Positions 54,590-61,219 of a DNA stretch of 61,219 nucleotides are shown one piece after another. This DNA comes from Verrucomicrobiia bacterium (lineage in GTDB: Bacteria > Verrucomicrobiota > Verrucomicrobiia > Limisphaerales > DSYF01), in NCBI GenBank assembly GCA_035765895.1, contig DASTWL010000082.1:1-61219 (forward strand). The letters are read 5' to 3'. The translations under genes were made by a program, and so were the position numbers. How positions within the stretch are numbered: position 1 is the stretch's first letter; each line of letters opens with the position of its first letter. The notes below the pieces were generated by a model. It was given only the letters and a program-made list of their open reading frames with translations. It was not told the DNA's origin and did not search any database.

Positions 54590-56068
54590 ATGTCAGAACC
54601 GCAGCCCCTGCCCCACCTGTCCACCGCCGTCGACGCGGCGGATGTGCGGCATTCGTGGCATCCGTTCACGCAGATGCGCGAGTATCTGGACCACCCGCGC
54701 CTCCACATCGCCCGCGCCAAGAGTTGCTGGCTGTTCGATACGGACGGCAATCGCTACTTCGACGGCACCGCCTCGCTCTGGACGAACGTTCACGGCCACG
54801 GCGATCCCGACCTCGACGCGGCGCTCCGTGCGCAGTTGGATCAAGTCGCGCACACGACGCTGCTCGGCATCAATCATCCGCAGGCCGCCGCGTTGGCAGA
54901 GGAACTCGCCACGCTTACGAACGGCAAACTCAGCCGCTGCTTCTTCAGCGACAACGGCTCCAACGCCGTCGAGATCGCGCTCAAACTTTCCTTTCAATAC
55001 TGGCAGCTCACCGGCAAACCCGAGAAGCGCGGCGTCATCGGCCTGACGGGCGGCTATCACGGCGACACCTTCGGCACGATGGCTGTCGGCGACAGCGGCG
55101 GTTTTCACGAACGTTTTGCTCCGTGGTTATTTCCGGCAAAGCACATTCCGGCGCCGATTCATGTGGAATGCGCGGGCAAAGTCGTTCGCTCCGACGCCTC
55201 GCAATCTCTCGCCGCCCTAGATGCCTTGCTCGCCGCCGAAGCCGACCGCACCGCGTGCCTCATCCTGGAGCCGCGCGTGCAAGGCGCCGCCGGCATGGTG
55301 CAACAACCGCCCGGCTTCGTCGCCGCCGTCGCCGAGCGCTGCCGGCGTGCGGGTGTGCATCTGATCCTCGACGAAGTCTTCACCGGCTTCGGTCGCCTGG
55401 GCGCGCTGACTGCGTGTAGTGGGACAGGCGTCCCGCCTGTCCAGTTTGACTCACACCCTTCGGAGGCTGCACGAAAAGCGAACGCCTCGCCGGACAGGCA
55501 GGATGCCTGTCCCACTACCCCCGATTTCCTTTGCCTCGCGAAAGGTCTGAGCGCCGGTTACGTCCCGCTCGCCGCCACGCTCACCCGCGACACCATCCAC
55601 GACGCATTCCTCGGTTCGTTCAGCCAGCAACGCGCCTTTTATCACGGCCACACGTTTTCCGGGAATCCGCTTGCCTGTGCCGTCGCCCGCGCCAGCCTGG
55701 CCAAGCTGCGTCCGCTGCTCGCCTCGGGTCGCGTAGCCGAAACCATCGCCACCCTCGGCGCAGAATTGGAATCCCATTTCGCCGGCCACCCGAACGTCGC
55801 CGAAGTCCGCCAGCTTGGCCTGACGGGTGCCATTGACCTTGTGCCGCGCGACCGCAACCGCCGCTGGCCCGCCGATTTGCGCGCTGGCTTCCAGGTGACG
55901 CTCGCGGCCCGGAAGCATGGGCTCGTCATCCGGCCGCTCGCCGACAGTGTGTTAATCGTGCCGCCAGTTGTTGCCACGCCGGACGAGGTGCGGCATCTTG
56001 CCCGCGCGTTGCACGCCGCGCTGGATGATGTTTTGCCCAGTCTCGAATCCGCCGCCGTTCCGCGCTGA
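54590..56068 (+). CDS. bioA: Adenosylmethionine-8-amino-7-oxononanoate aminotransferase, with in-frame palindromic insertion
   Basis: PLP enzyme of biotin synthesis that aminates KAPA to DAPA using S-adenosylmethionine. Seen: VRHSWHPFTQMREYLDHP, FFSDNGSNAVEIALKLSF, GGYHGDTFGTMAVGDSGGF, DEVFTGFGRLGALTA and the lysine in CLAKGLSAGYVPLAATL. Length is 492, about 30-60 more than usual. The surplus is at ~276-310, between TGFGR and the PLP lysine, where a perfect nested palindrome (55416-55518) is translated as GTGVPPVQF...RQDACPT. No stop codon interrupts it. ATG 54590 or 54587 gives the family start. Confidence 0.93.
   Translation: MSEPQPLPHLSTAVDAADVRHSWHPFTQMREYLDHPRLHIARAKSCWLFDTDGNRYFDGTASLWTNVHGHGDPDLDAALRAQLDQVAHTTLLGINHPQAAALAEELATLTNGKLSRCFFSDNGSNAVEIALKLSFQYWQLTGKPEKRGVIGLTGGYHGDTFGTMAVGDSGGFHERFAPWLFPAKHIPAPIHVECAGKVVRSDASQSLAALDALLAAEADRTACLILEPRVQGAAGMVQQPPGFVAAVAERCRRAGVHLILDEVFTGFGRLGALTACSGTGVPPVQFDSHPSEAARKANASPDRQDACPTTPDFLCLAKGLSAGYVPLAATLTRDTIHDAFLGSFSQQRAFYHGHTFSGNPLACAVARASLAKLRPLLASGRVAETIATLGAELESHFAGHPNVAEVRQLGLTGAIDLVPRDRNRRWPADLRAGFQVTLAARKHGLVIRPLADSVLIVPPVVATPDEVRHLARALHAALDDVLPSLESAAVPR
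55416..55518. repeat. Palindromic element inside bioA
   Basis: Outer arms gtagtgggacaggc (55416-55429) and its exact inverse gcctgtcccactac (55505-55518), with further inner inverted segments (11 of 13). The ~103-bp element lies in the coding region and keeps the frame open. Its translation GTGVPPVQ and RQDACPTT is unlike any BioA sequence. Confidence 0.85.
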
Positions 56069-56072
56069 ACCA

Positions 56073-56198
56073 AACCACGGATGAACACCGATGAACACGG
56101 ATACAAACGGAGCGCGGACTTCAGTCCGCTTCACCTCCGCCATGTCCTGAATGTTCGCCTGTTGAAGCGGACTAAAGTCCGCGCTCCCATCCGTGGTT
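56073..56198. repeat. Nested inverted repeat between bioA and bioB (ccacggatgaacacc type)
   Basis: Outer arms aaccacgg and ccgtggtt flank inner arms gagcgcggacttcagtccgc and its near inverse gcggactaaagtccgcgctc. It fills the 150-bp gap between bioA and bioB and would form a large stem in the mRNA. Confidence 0.8.
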
Positions 56199-56215
56199 AA
56201 ATACTTTTGAATCTC

Positions 56216-57259
56216 ATGTCCGCCTACACCCTCGACCAAGTCCGCGAAATCTATTCGCTGCCGCTGACCACGCTCATCTTCCGCGCGCAGCAGGCGCATC
56301 ATCGGCACCAGGACCCTGCTGGCATCCAGCTTTGCACGCTCAAGTCCATCAAGACCGGCGCGTGCCCCGAGGATTGCGCGTATTGCCCGCAGTCTGCGCA
56401 TTACAACACCGGCCTCGAAGCCGAGCAGTTGATGGAGACCGACACCATCCTGACCGACGCGCAAAAGGCCAAAGCCGGCGGCGCGACGCGCTTCTGCATG
56501 GGCGCCGCGTGGAGCCGCGTCCGCGACGGGCAACAATTCGACAGCGTGTTGAAGACCGTCTCGGGTGTCAAGGACCTCGGCCTCGAAGTCTGCTGCACGC
56601 TCGGCATGTTGACCGAACCGCAGGCGCAAAAGCTCAAAGCCGCCGGCTGCGACGTTTACAATCACAACCTCGACAGCTCGCGCGAATTCTACTCCAAGAT
56701 CATCACCACGCGCACCTACGACGAACGTCTCGAGACCCTCGCGAACGTCCGCAAGGCCGGCCTCGAAGTCTGCTCCGGCGGCATCCTTGGCATGGGCGAA
56801 TCCGTGGACGATCGCCTCAAGATGCTCGTCGAACTCGCGAGCATGGACCCGCAGCCCGACTCCGTGCCCATCAACGCGCTCATCGCCGTCGAAGGCACAC
56901 CGTTGCAGAACCAGAAGTTCGTGGACGCGTTTGAATTCGTCCGCACCATCGCCACCGCGCGCATCCTGATGCCAAAGGCGATGGTCCGCCTCTCCGCCGG
57001 CCGCACCGGGATGAGCGATGAGATGCAGGCGCTCTGCTACCTCGCCGGCGCGAACTCGATTTTCCTCGGCGACAAACTCCTCACCACGCCGAACCCCGAC
57101 AAGAACGACGACTTCGCGTTGCTCGAACGCCTCGGCCTGCACGACCTGCATCCCGACGACGCCCGCAAAATCCATCGCGGCGAGGTGGAGTTGGAATCGG
57201 TGGAAGACACCGAAGCCGCCAGTGACACCTGGGGCCGTGCGTGCCGGGAGCAGCACTGA
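56216..57259 (+). CDS. bioB: Biotin synthase
   Basis: Radical-SAM enzyme that inserts sulfur into dethiobiotin (347 residues). The [4Fe-4S] motif is CPEDCAYCPQSAHYNTG, with the [2Fe-2S] cysteines in CMGAAW and CCTLGMLT regions and conserved GGILGMGES and VPINALIAVEGTPL. The ending is VRLSAGRTGMSDEMQALCYL and the LTTPNP segment. The start is ATG 56216, nine bases after a TTG that could be read as an alternative. Confidence 0.97.
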   Translation: MSAYTLDQVREIYSLPLTTLIFRAQQAHHRHQDPAGIQLCTLKSIKTGACPEDCAYCPQSAHYNTGLEAEQLMETDTILTDAQKAKAGGATRFCMGAAWSRVRDGQQFDSVLKTVSGVKDLGLEVCCTLGMLTEPQAQKLKAAGCDVYNHNLDSSREFYSKIITTRTYDERLETLANVRKAGLEVCSGGILGMGESVDDRLKMLVELASMDPQPDSVPINALIAVEGTPLQNQKFVDAFEFVRTIATARILMPKAMVRLSAGRTGMSDEMQALCYLAGANSIFLGDKLLTTPNPDKNDDFALLERLGLHDLHPDDARKIHRGEVELESVEDTEAASDTWGRACREQH

Positions 57260-57284
57260 TCAACCGCGGATGCGGGAGAATCAG

Positions 57285-57671
57285 ATGAACTCCAATTCTT
57301 CATTCCCCTGTCCGGTGTGCGGCTACTTGGTATTCAACGAACCTCCGGGAAGTTATGCTATCTGCCCCATCTGCTTTTGGGAGGATGATGAAGTCCATCT
57401 TGGTTTCCCGCTGATGAGTGGCGGAGCAAATAGCGTCAGTCTTCATGAAGCTCAGCAGCATTTTGTGCGAGTTGGCGCTTGCGAGCAGCGGTTCACGAGT
57501 CATGTTCGGCAACCTACGGCGTCTGACCAACGCGATCCAAAGTGGAGGCCATTCGACCCAACACTCGACCCACACCTGAAGTGGAACTCAGAAGCTGATA
57601 GCAAAAGGCGGCTCGAAGCCGGTCAAGGTGTGTGCCTATACTACTGGCTGTTACCAAAGAAGGCGGGCTGA
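57285..57671 (+). CDS. CPCC-type cysteine-rich protein
   Basis: 128 residues, with CPVCGY and CPICFWEDD near the N-terminus (Cys pairs as in the CPCC/zinc-ribbon family) and a Trp-rich end (YYWLLPKK). ATG 57285 has cgggagaa just upstream. Function unknown; members of this group are small, probably zinc-binding. It lies 25 bp after bioB but has no link to biotin chemistry. Confidence 0.65.
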   Translation: MNSNSSFPCPVCGYLVFNEPPGSYAICPICFWEDDEVHLGFPLMSGGANSVSLHEAQQHFVRVGACEQRFTSHVRQPTASDQRDPKWRPFDPTLDPHLKWNSEADSKRRLEAGQGVCLYYWLLPKKAG

Positions 57672-57689
57672 GGTTTTTTGCATGGCTCA

Positions 57690-57728
57690 TGCACTCCATC
57701 CTCATCACCGGCACGGACACGGGCATCA
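57690..57728 (+). pseudogene. Fragment duplicating the start of bioD
   Basis: 39 bp starting ATG match the first 39 bp of bioD (58250-58288) with two mismatches, coding MHSILITGTDTGI, then diverge. The copy stops just before the bioD Walker A lysine. It is a remnant of a bioD 5' end on the left flank of the toxin-antitoxin pair. Confidence 0.85.
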
Positions 57729-57788
57729 GTCTCATCATGCGTTCTCTGCCTGCTTTTCAAACTCCGCAGGCTGGGTTAAGGTCATTCC

Positions 57789-57974
57789 ATGAGCACGGTT
57801 CAAGAGATTGAAAAGGCGGTGCAGAAGCTGCCGGTCGAGCAGGCCCTTGAATTGCAGGACTGGCTGGCGGATTACCTCGAAGACGCGGCGGAGTTAAATC
57901 CCGAGTTCGTCGCCAGCATCGAGCGCGGCAAGGCCGACCTTCAGGAAAAGCGCACCCGCGTCCGCCAACCCTGA
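57789..57974 (+). CDS. Putative antitoxin of a RelE/ParE-type pair
   Basis: 61 residues, acidic, helical (IEKAVQKLPVEQALELQDWL). This form is common in small antitoxins encoded just before RelE/ParE toxins in PVC bacteria. Stop is 6 bp before the toxin. No DNA-binding motif is plain, so autoregulation is inferred from context only. Confidence 0.7.
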   Translation: MSTVQEIEKAVQKLPVEQALELQDWLADYLEDAAELNPEFVASIERGKADLQEKRTRVRQP

Positions 57975-57980
57975 CGCGCC

Positions 57981-58241
57981 ATGCGCCAGGCCACCGAGGT
58001 TTATTCACGCGAGTTTGACGCGATCTTCTTCAAACTCCCGCCGTGCATCCGGGGGTTAATCGAGTCCAAGATTCGGGAACTGGGGCAGCGCTTGGAAACC
58101 CATCCTCACCATCGCCTTCAGGGACGTTCCGAGTTCCGCTTGCGCGCAGGCGACTACCGCATCATCTACGAGTTCGACGTTCAGAAGAACGAATTGCAAC
58201 TCATCACGCTCGGCCATCGGCGCGAAGTTTACCGGCATTGA
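57981..58241 (+). CDS. RelE/ParE-family toxin
   Basis: 86 residues. The C-terminal strand pattern FRLRAGDYRIIYEFDVQ then ITLGHRREVYRH is diagnostic of RelE/ParE folds; the middle has helices (LIESKIRELGQRLE). It would act by mRNA cleavage at the ribosome or on gyrase; the two cannot be told apart here. bioD starts 8 bp after its stop, so the toxin pair is embedded in the biotin transcript. Confidence 0.8.
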   Translation: MRQATEVYSREFDAIFFKLPPCIRGLIESKIRELGQRLETHPHHRLQGRSEFRLRAGDYRIIYEFDVQKNELQLITLGHRREVYRH

Positions 58242-58249
58242 TCCCGCCC

Positions 58250-58891
58250 ATGCGCTCCATCCTCATCACCGGCACTGACACGGGCATCGGCAAAACCCAC
58301 GTTGCCAGCATCATTGCCCGACTGCTCGCAAAGCTGAGCCGCGTGCAGGTGGTGAAGCCGGTGGAGTCCGGTTGCGGCGAAGGTCGTCCCGCCGACGCTC
58401 CGCAAGCCGCGGGAACGTGGGCTGAGTCTTTCACCTCATTCACGCTGCCCAAACCGATGGCTCCGCTCGCCGCCGCTGCGGACGCGGGCATCGAGATTTC
58501 CCTGACGAAACTCGTCGCCGCCGTGCGCGCGTTGCCCGAGTGCGACTGGCGCGTGCTTGAAACCGCCGGCGGCATCGCCGTGCCGATTGATCCCTGCGGC
58601 TCCGACTGGGCCGACTTCGCCCGGGCGCTCAAGGTGGATTACGTCCTTTGCGTCGTGGACGACCGGCTCGGCGCCATCAATCAGGCGCGGATGGTCGCGA
58701 GTTACTGCCACGCCAAAGGCATCCTCAACGCCGGGCTTTGGCTCAACGCGGCCCACGCGCATCCTGAACCCGCCATCGCCGCTTCGAACCGCGCCGGCCT
58801 CGCGAACTGCGGTCTGCCGCTCTGGGGCGAAAGCGCCTTTGGCGACGCGAATGCGTTTCGCATCCACGCCGGTCCGTTTCTTGAAACTTGA
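58250..58891 (+). CDS. bioD: Dethiobiotin synthetase
   Basis: ATP-dependent ring closure of DAPA to dethiobiotin (213 residues). Walker A GTDTGIGKTHVAS, KPVESGC, and ETAGGIAVPIDP (usually EGAGG; here ET) are present, with the late GLWLNAAH. ATG 58250 gives the standard N-terminus MRSILITGTDTGIGKT. The first 39 bp are also found at 57690. Slightly shorter than E. coli BioD (225). Confidence 0.93.
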   Translation: MRSILITGTDTGIGKTHVASIIARLLAKLSRVQVVKPVESGCGEGRPADAPQAAGTWAESFTSFTLPKPMAPLAAAADAGIEISLTKLVAAVRALPECDWRVLETAGGIAVPIDPCGSDWADFARALKVDYVLCVVDDRLGAINQARMVASYCHAKGILNAGLWLNAAHAHPEPAIAASNRAGLANCGLPLWGESAFGDANAFRIHAGPFLET

Positions 58892-58904
58892 GAGCGGCGG
58901 AACG

Positions 58905-59048
58905 CCCGCCCTCACCCCCGGGAGAGGGAAGAGCGATGCCGCGTGCTCCTCTTTCCGAAAGGCACCCGGCAATTCCAGCCGCCGGAATTCGAGTGAAGCG
59001 GTCGAGCGTGTCCCCCTCTCCTTGGGGAGAGGGTCGGGGTGAGGGAGG
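58905..59048. repeat. Inverted-repeat element between bioD and bioF
   Basis: Left arm cgccctcacccccgggagagg and right arm ccctctccttggggagagg...ggggtgagggagg are near inverse copies with about 80 bp between. It is the same family as 24964-25158. It lies in the 256-bp gap before the preferred bioF start. Confidence 0.75.
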
Positions 59049-59147
59049 ATGTTAACCCATTTCAGTCAGAACAATTCGACCGCCCCTGTCCAAGTCCGCA
59101 AAGCTTCCGATGGAGCCGCTTCGCGTCGACTGATACAGTTGCCGGAC

Positions 59148-60305
59148 ATGAGTTCACCCGAGCGCATCTCTGAGCGCGTCGCCGAAGCGCTGAACGAGCG
59201 CAAGGCCGACGGTCTGCTGCGTCAGCTCGAAGCGCGTCCGGCCCATCCGCGCTGGCTCAACCTTGCGGACAACGATTACCTCGGCCTCGCACACGATCCC
59301 ACCGTGATTTCTGCCGCTGCGGCGGCCGCCGTGAAATGGGGTGCGTCCGCCAGCGCGTCACCGCTCATCACCGGTTACACCGAACTTCACGCCGCACTCG
59401 AACGTGCGCTTGCCAGTTGGCACGGTTATCAGCATGGACTCGTTTGGAATTCCGGTTTCGCGGCGAATTCCGCCGTGCTCGGCATGTTGCCCAAACGCGG
59501 TGACGTCGTGCTTGCGGACCGGTTGATCCACGCCAGCATGGTCGCCGGGATCATGCGTTCCGGCGCGCGGCTGCGGCGCTTTCCGCACAATGACCTCCAC
59601 GCGTTGCAAGCAATGCTCGCCGAAGAAGCCGGTCGCGACGGCGCGGTGTTTGTCGTCACCGAAAGCATTTACTCGATGGACGGCGACTGTCCCGATCTCG
59701 CGGCATTGGCGAAATTGCGCGGGGAGCATGGATTCTTCTGGGTGCTGGACGAAGCTCACGCCACCGGCTGGTTCGGCGAAACCGGCGCCGGCGCGCTCGA
59801 AGCTCACGGCTGCCTCGGCGAACCCGACGTGCTCGTCAGCACGCTCGGCAAAGCGCTCGGCTCACAAGGCGCCTGCACGTTCTTCCGCGACGTCGCGCTC
59901 CGCGAGTGCCTGCTGAACGAGGCTTCGGAATTCGTTTACTCGACCTGCCTGGCTCCGCCCGCCGCTGGGGCCGCGCTTGCCGCACTCCAGCGTGTGCGTG
60001 AACTTGCCCCTGAACGTGAAGTGTTGCACACACTCTCCCGGTCTTGGCGGGCAGCGATGCAGGACGTTGGCGCCAAAGTTCCTGACGGTGATTCGCCCAT
60101 CGTGCCGGTGCTGCTCGGCTCGGCCGAACGCGCGGTGAAAGTTCAACGCGCGTTGCTTGAACGCGGCTTTCGCGTCTCGTGCATCCGCCCGCCGACGGTG
60201 CCCGACGGCACTGCGCGCCTGCGTGTCTCGTTGCGTCGTGGCCTTACGGATGGGCAGCGCGTTGCGTTCGCTGCCGCGTTGAAGGATGCTCTGGCATGCG
60301 CGTGA
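59148..60305 (+). CDS. bioF: 8-amino-7-oxononanoate synthase
   Basis: PLP enzyme condensing pimeloyl-ACP (or CoA) with alanine (385 residues). Seen: LADNDYLGLAHDPTV, GASASASPLITGYTELHAAL, WNSGFAANSAVL, ESIYSMDGDCPDL, VLDEAHATGWFG and the PLP lysine in VSTLGKALGSQGACTF. ATG 59148 gives a length matching family members; the open frame extends to 59049 within repeat-derived sequence, so that earlier start is less likely. Overlaps the next gene by 10 bp. Confidence 0.95.
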   Translation: MSSPERISERVAEALNERKADGLLRQLEARPAHPRWLNLADNDYLGLAHDPTVISAAAAAAVKWGASASASPLITGYTELHAALERALASWHGYQHGLVWNSGFAANSAVLGMLPKRGDVVLADRLIHASMVAGIMRSGARLRRFPHNDLHALQAMLAEEAGRDGAVFVVTESIYSMDGDCPDLAALAKLRGEHGFFWVLDEAHATGWFGETGAGALEAHGCLGEPDVLVSTLGKALGSQGACTFFRDVALRECLLNEASEFVYSTCLAPPAAGAALAALQRVRELAPEREVLHTLSRSWRAAMQDVGAKVPDGDSPIVPVLLGSAERAVKVQRALLERGFRVSCIRPPTVPDGTARLRVSLRRGLTDGQRVAFAAALKDALACA

Positions 60306-60988
60306 TATGGATTAGCGGCTGGGGCGTGGCGCCCGAATCGCTGCGGCCGCTGGCGGAGAAATATTTCACCGGCTCACAGCACACGTTCGTTGCGCCAACC
60401 GCCGAGTCGGTCCGCCAGGTCTTGAAGTGCGGCGGCCCTTCGCCGCTCTCCGAATCGCCGGTGGCAATCCCAGAGCGCCAGAGGGGTGGCGCTGTTCAGG
60501 ACGCTGGCGTGGATTTGACCATCGCCTGGTCGCTTGGTGCTTGGCGTGTGCTGGAGGCGGCCTCACGTGGAATTGAGGTTCCCGGTATGGTGTTGCTACT
60601 CGCGCCTTTCGCGGCATTTCCATCTGAATCGAAATTCGGAGGCAAATGTAGCGCCACGCAGGTGAAGTTCCTTCGCCGCTGGTTGCAACGCGAACCGCTC
60701 GCCGCGCTCGCCGATTTTTATCAACGCACCGGCCTTGGCACACCGCCCACGGAATTGCCTTATGCTGAAGCCGATCTCATCGAAGGCCTTGACCGACTTG
60801 CTGAAGATGCGTCGCCGGCAATGCGCGAATTTGCCGCGCGCGGTCTACCGCGAAACTGGCAGGCATTCGTAGGCGACAATGATCCGCTGCTCGACGCTGA
60901 AGCCGTCCACCGTTCACTGCCCGGCTGCATCCGCGTGCGCGGCGTTGGACACGCGATTGCAGATTTGCTCCGGGCCAGCCAAACTTGA
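60296..60988 (+). CDS. bioH: Alpha/beta hydrolase, probable pimeloyl-ACP methyl ester esterase (BioH-like)
   Basis: 230 residues, alpha/beta hydrolase. Oxyanion region WISGWGVAPES, nucleophile elbow IAWSLGAWRVLE (Ser), acid GDNDPLLD, and His in VRGVGHAIADL form the expected triad. Its place between bioF and bioC points to BioH-like demethylation of pimeloyl-ACP methyl ester; sequence similarity alone would not settle BioH versus BioG-like. An internal segment (residues ~44-70, GGPSPLSESPVAIPERQRGG) looks like translated repeat sequence. Confidence 0.75.
   Translation: MRVIWISGWGVAPESLRPLAEKYFTGSQHTFVAPTAESVRQVLKCGGPSPLSESPVAIPERQRGGAVQDAGVDLTIAWSLGAWRVLEAASRGIEVPGMVLLLAPFAAFPSESKFGGKCSATQVKFLRRWLQREPLAALADFYQRTGLGTPPTELPYAEADLIEGLDRLAEDASPAMREFAARGLPRNWQAFVGDNDPLLDAEAVHRSLPGCIRVRGVGHAIADLLRASQT
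60429..60493. repeat. Repeat-like hairpins inside the bioH-like gene
   Basis: Two hairpins, gcggcg/cgccgc (60429-60446) and agcgcca/tggcgct (60474-60493), lie side by side in a segment whose translation does not resemble alpha/beta hydrolases. The second matches the agcgccagaggggtggcgct type repeat. Confidence 0.6.
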
Positions 60989-60991
60989 CGG

Positions 60992-61219
60992 ATGCGCTTC
61001 GATGTCTGCGCCCACACCTACGACGAGCACGCGGGACCGCAACGGTTCTTCGCGGAACGCGTCGCGCAATTCATCGATGCCAAGCCGAAGGAATCCATCC
61101 TCGAACTCGGCGCGGGCACGGGTGCGCTGACGAAGTGGCTGGCTGAAACTCAAAGCGATTCGACTCAACCCACCCCTAACCCCTCCCAGGAGTGGAACGC
61201 GCCGAATGGTGCGGGTCAC
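60992..61219 (+). CDS. bioC: Malonyl-ACP O-methyltransferase BioC, N-terminal part (cut by window end)
   Basis: Open frame to the window end (76 residues). It begins MRFDVCAHTYDEHAGPQRFF, as BioC does, and the SAM site ILELGAGTGALTKWL follows. After TQSDSTQ the sequence reads PTPNPSQEWNAPNGAG, the translation of a known PVC-type repeat (cccacccctaacccctccc), so an intragenic insertion probably starts here. It follows the bioH-like gene by 3 bp. BioC blocks the free carboxyl of malonyl-ACP at the start of biotin synthesis. Confidence 0.8.
   Translation, partial: MRFDVCAHTYDEHAGPQRFFAERVAQFIDAKPKESILELGAGTGALTKWLAETQSDSTQPTPNPSQEWNAPNGAGH

Noticed and set aside
60296-60988. Calling the alpha/beta hydrolase BioG instead of BioH
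   Set aside because: The triad and place fit both; without an alignment the name stays tentative, and BioH-like is used as the broader term.

Overview
The window looks like a chromosomal segment of a GC-rich Gram-negative bacterium of the PVC superphylum, most likely Verrucomicrobiota (Pedosphaera/Limisphaera-like). The clues are a pseudopilin ending in the H-x9-DG signature, a B-box/PQQ-like membrane protein, very large repeat proteins, and many palindromic intergenic repeats of the cacagaggcacagag, ccacggatgaacacc and gggagaggg/gggtgaggg kinds. The assignment is inferred from gene content; no 16S gene is present.

Layout. 1-7 kb: 3' end of a GH3 beta-glucosidase, a clear terminator, an Mla-type lipid transporter (permease, degenerate ATPase, MCE protein), a pseudopilin and a zinc-ribbon/PQQ-like protein. 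7-10.3 kb (minus): HAD phosphatase, polyphosphate kinase, tRNA adenosine deaminase. 10.3-13.5 kb: an AT-richer stretch with mnmG and a small unknown gene. 13.9-26.7 kb: a urea-use locus in one direction: porin, urtABCDE, ureD, a fused ureAB, ureC, ureF and a His-rich ureG, with no ureE. 26.8-38.1 kb: an ECF sigma factor overlapping a 1257-residue anti-sigma-like/Wzz-like/VWA fusion, then a 2300-residue membrane repeat protein; this is the best candidate here for an undescribed system. 38.2-43.3 kb (minus): tmRNA, groEL-groES, a DUF4145 gene and dnaK. 43.6-47.0 kb (minus): HlyD/ABC-2 efflux operon. 47.1-54.3 kb (minus): cupredoxin, ctaA, ctaB, coxA, coxC, coxD, two small membrane proteins and coxB. 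54.6-61.2 kb: biotin cluster bioA, bioB, a CPCC-type gene, a RelE/ParE-like toxin-antitoxin pair, bioD, bioF, bioH-like and bioC (cut by the window end).

How they work together. Urea crosses the outer membrane (probably through the BBP2-type porin), is imported by Urt and is split by a nickel urease matured by UreDFG. The oxidase operon carries its own heme A synthesis genes and a candidate copper protein donor. The biotin cluster encodes the four ring-assembly steps plus the BioC/BioH-type pimelate start.

Three themes stand out. Palindromic elements lie inside reading frames (bioA, bioH-like, bioC, ureF) as well as between genes, adding in-frame peptide to conserved enzymes. A 39-bp copy of the start of bioD lies on the far side of the toxin-antitoxin pair, a scar of how that pair arrived. 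Several core proteins depart from family norms: an Mla ATPase without its catalytic residues, a COX I without the K-channel lysine, a COX III with a hydrophilic insertion, and a UrtE with a duplicated helix.
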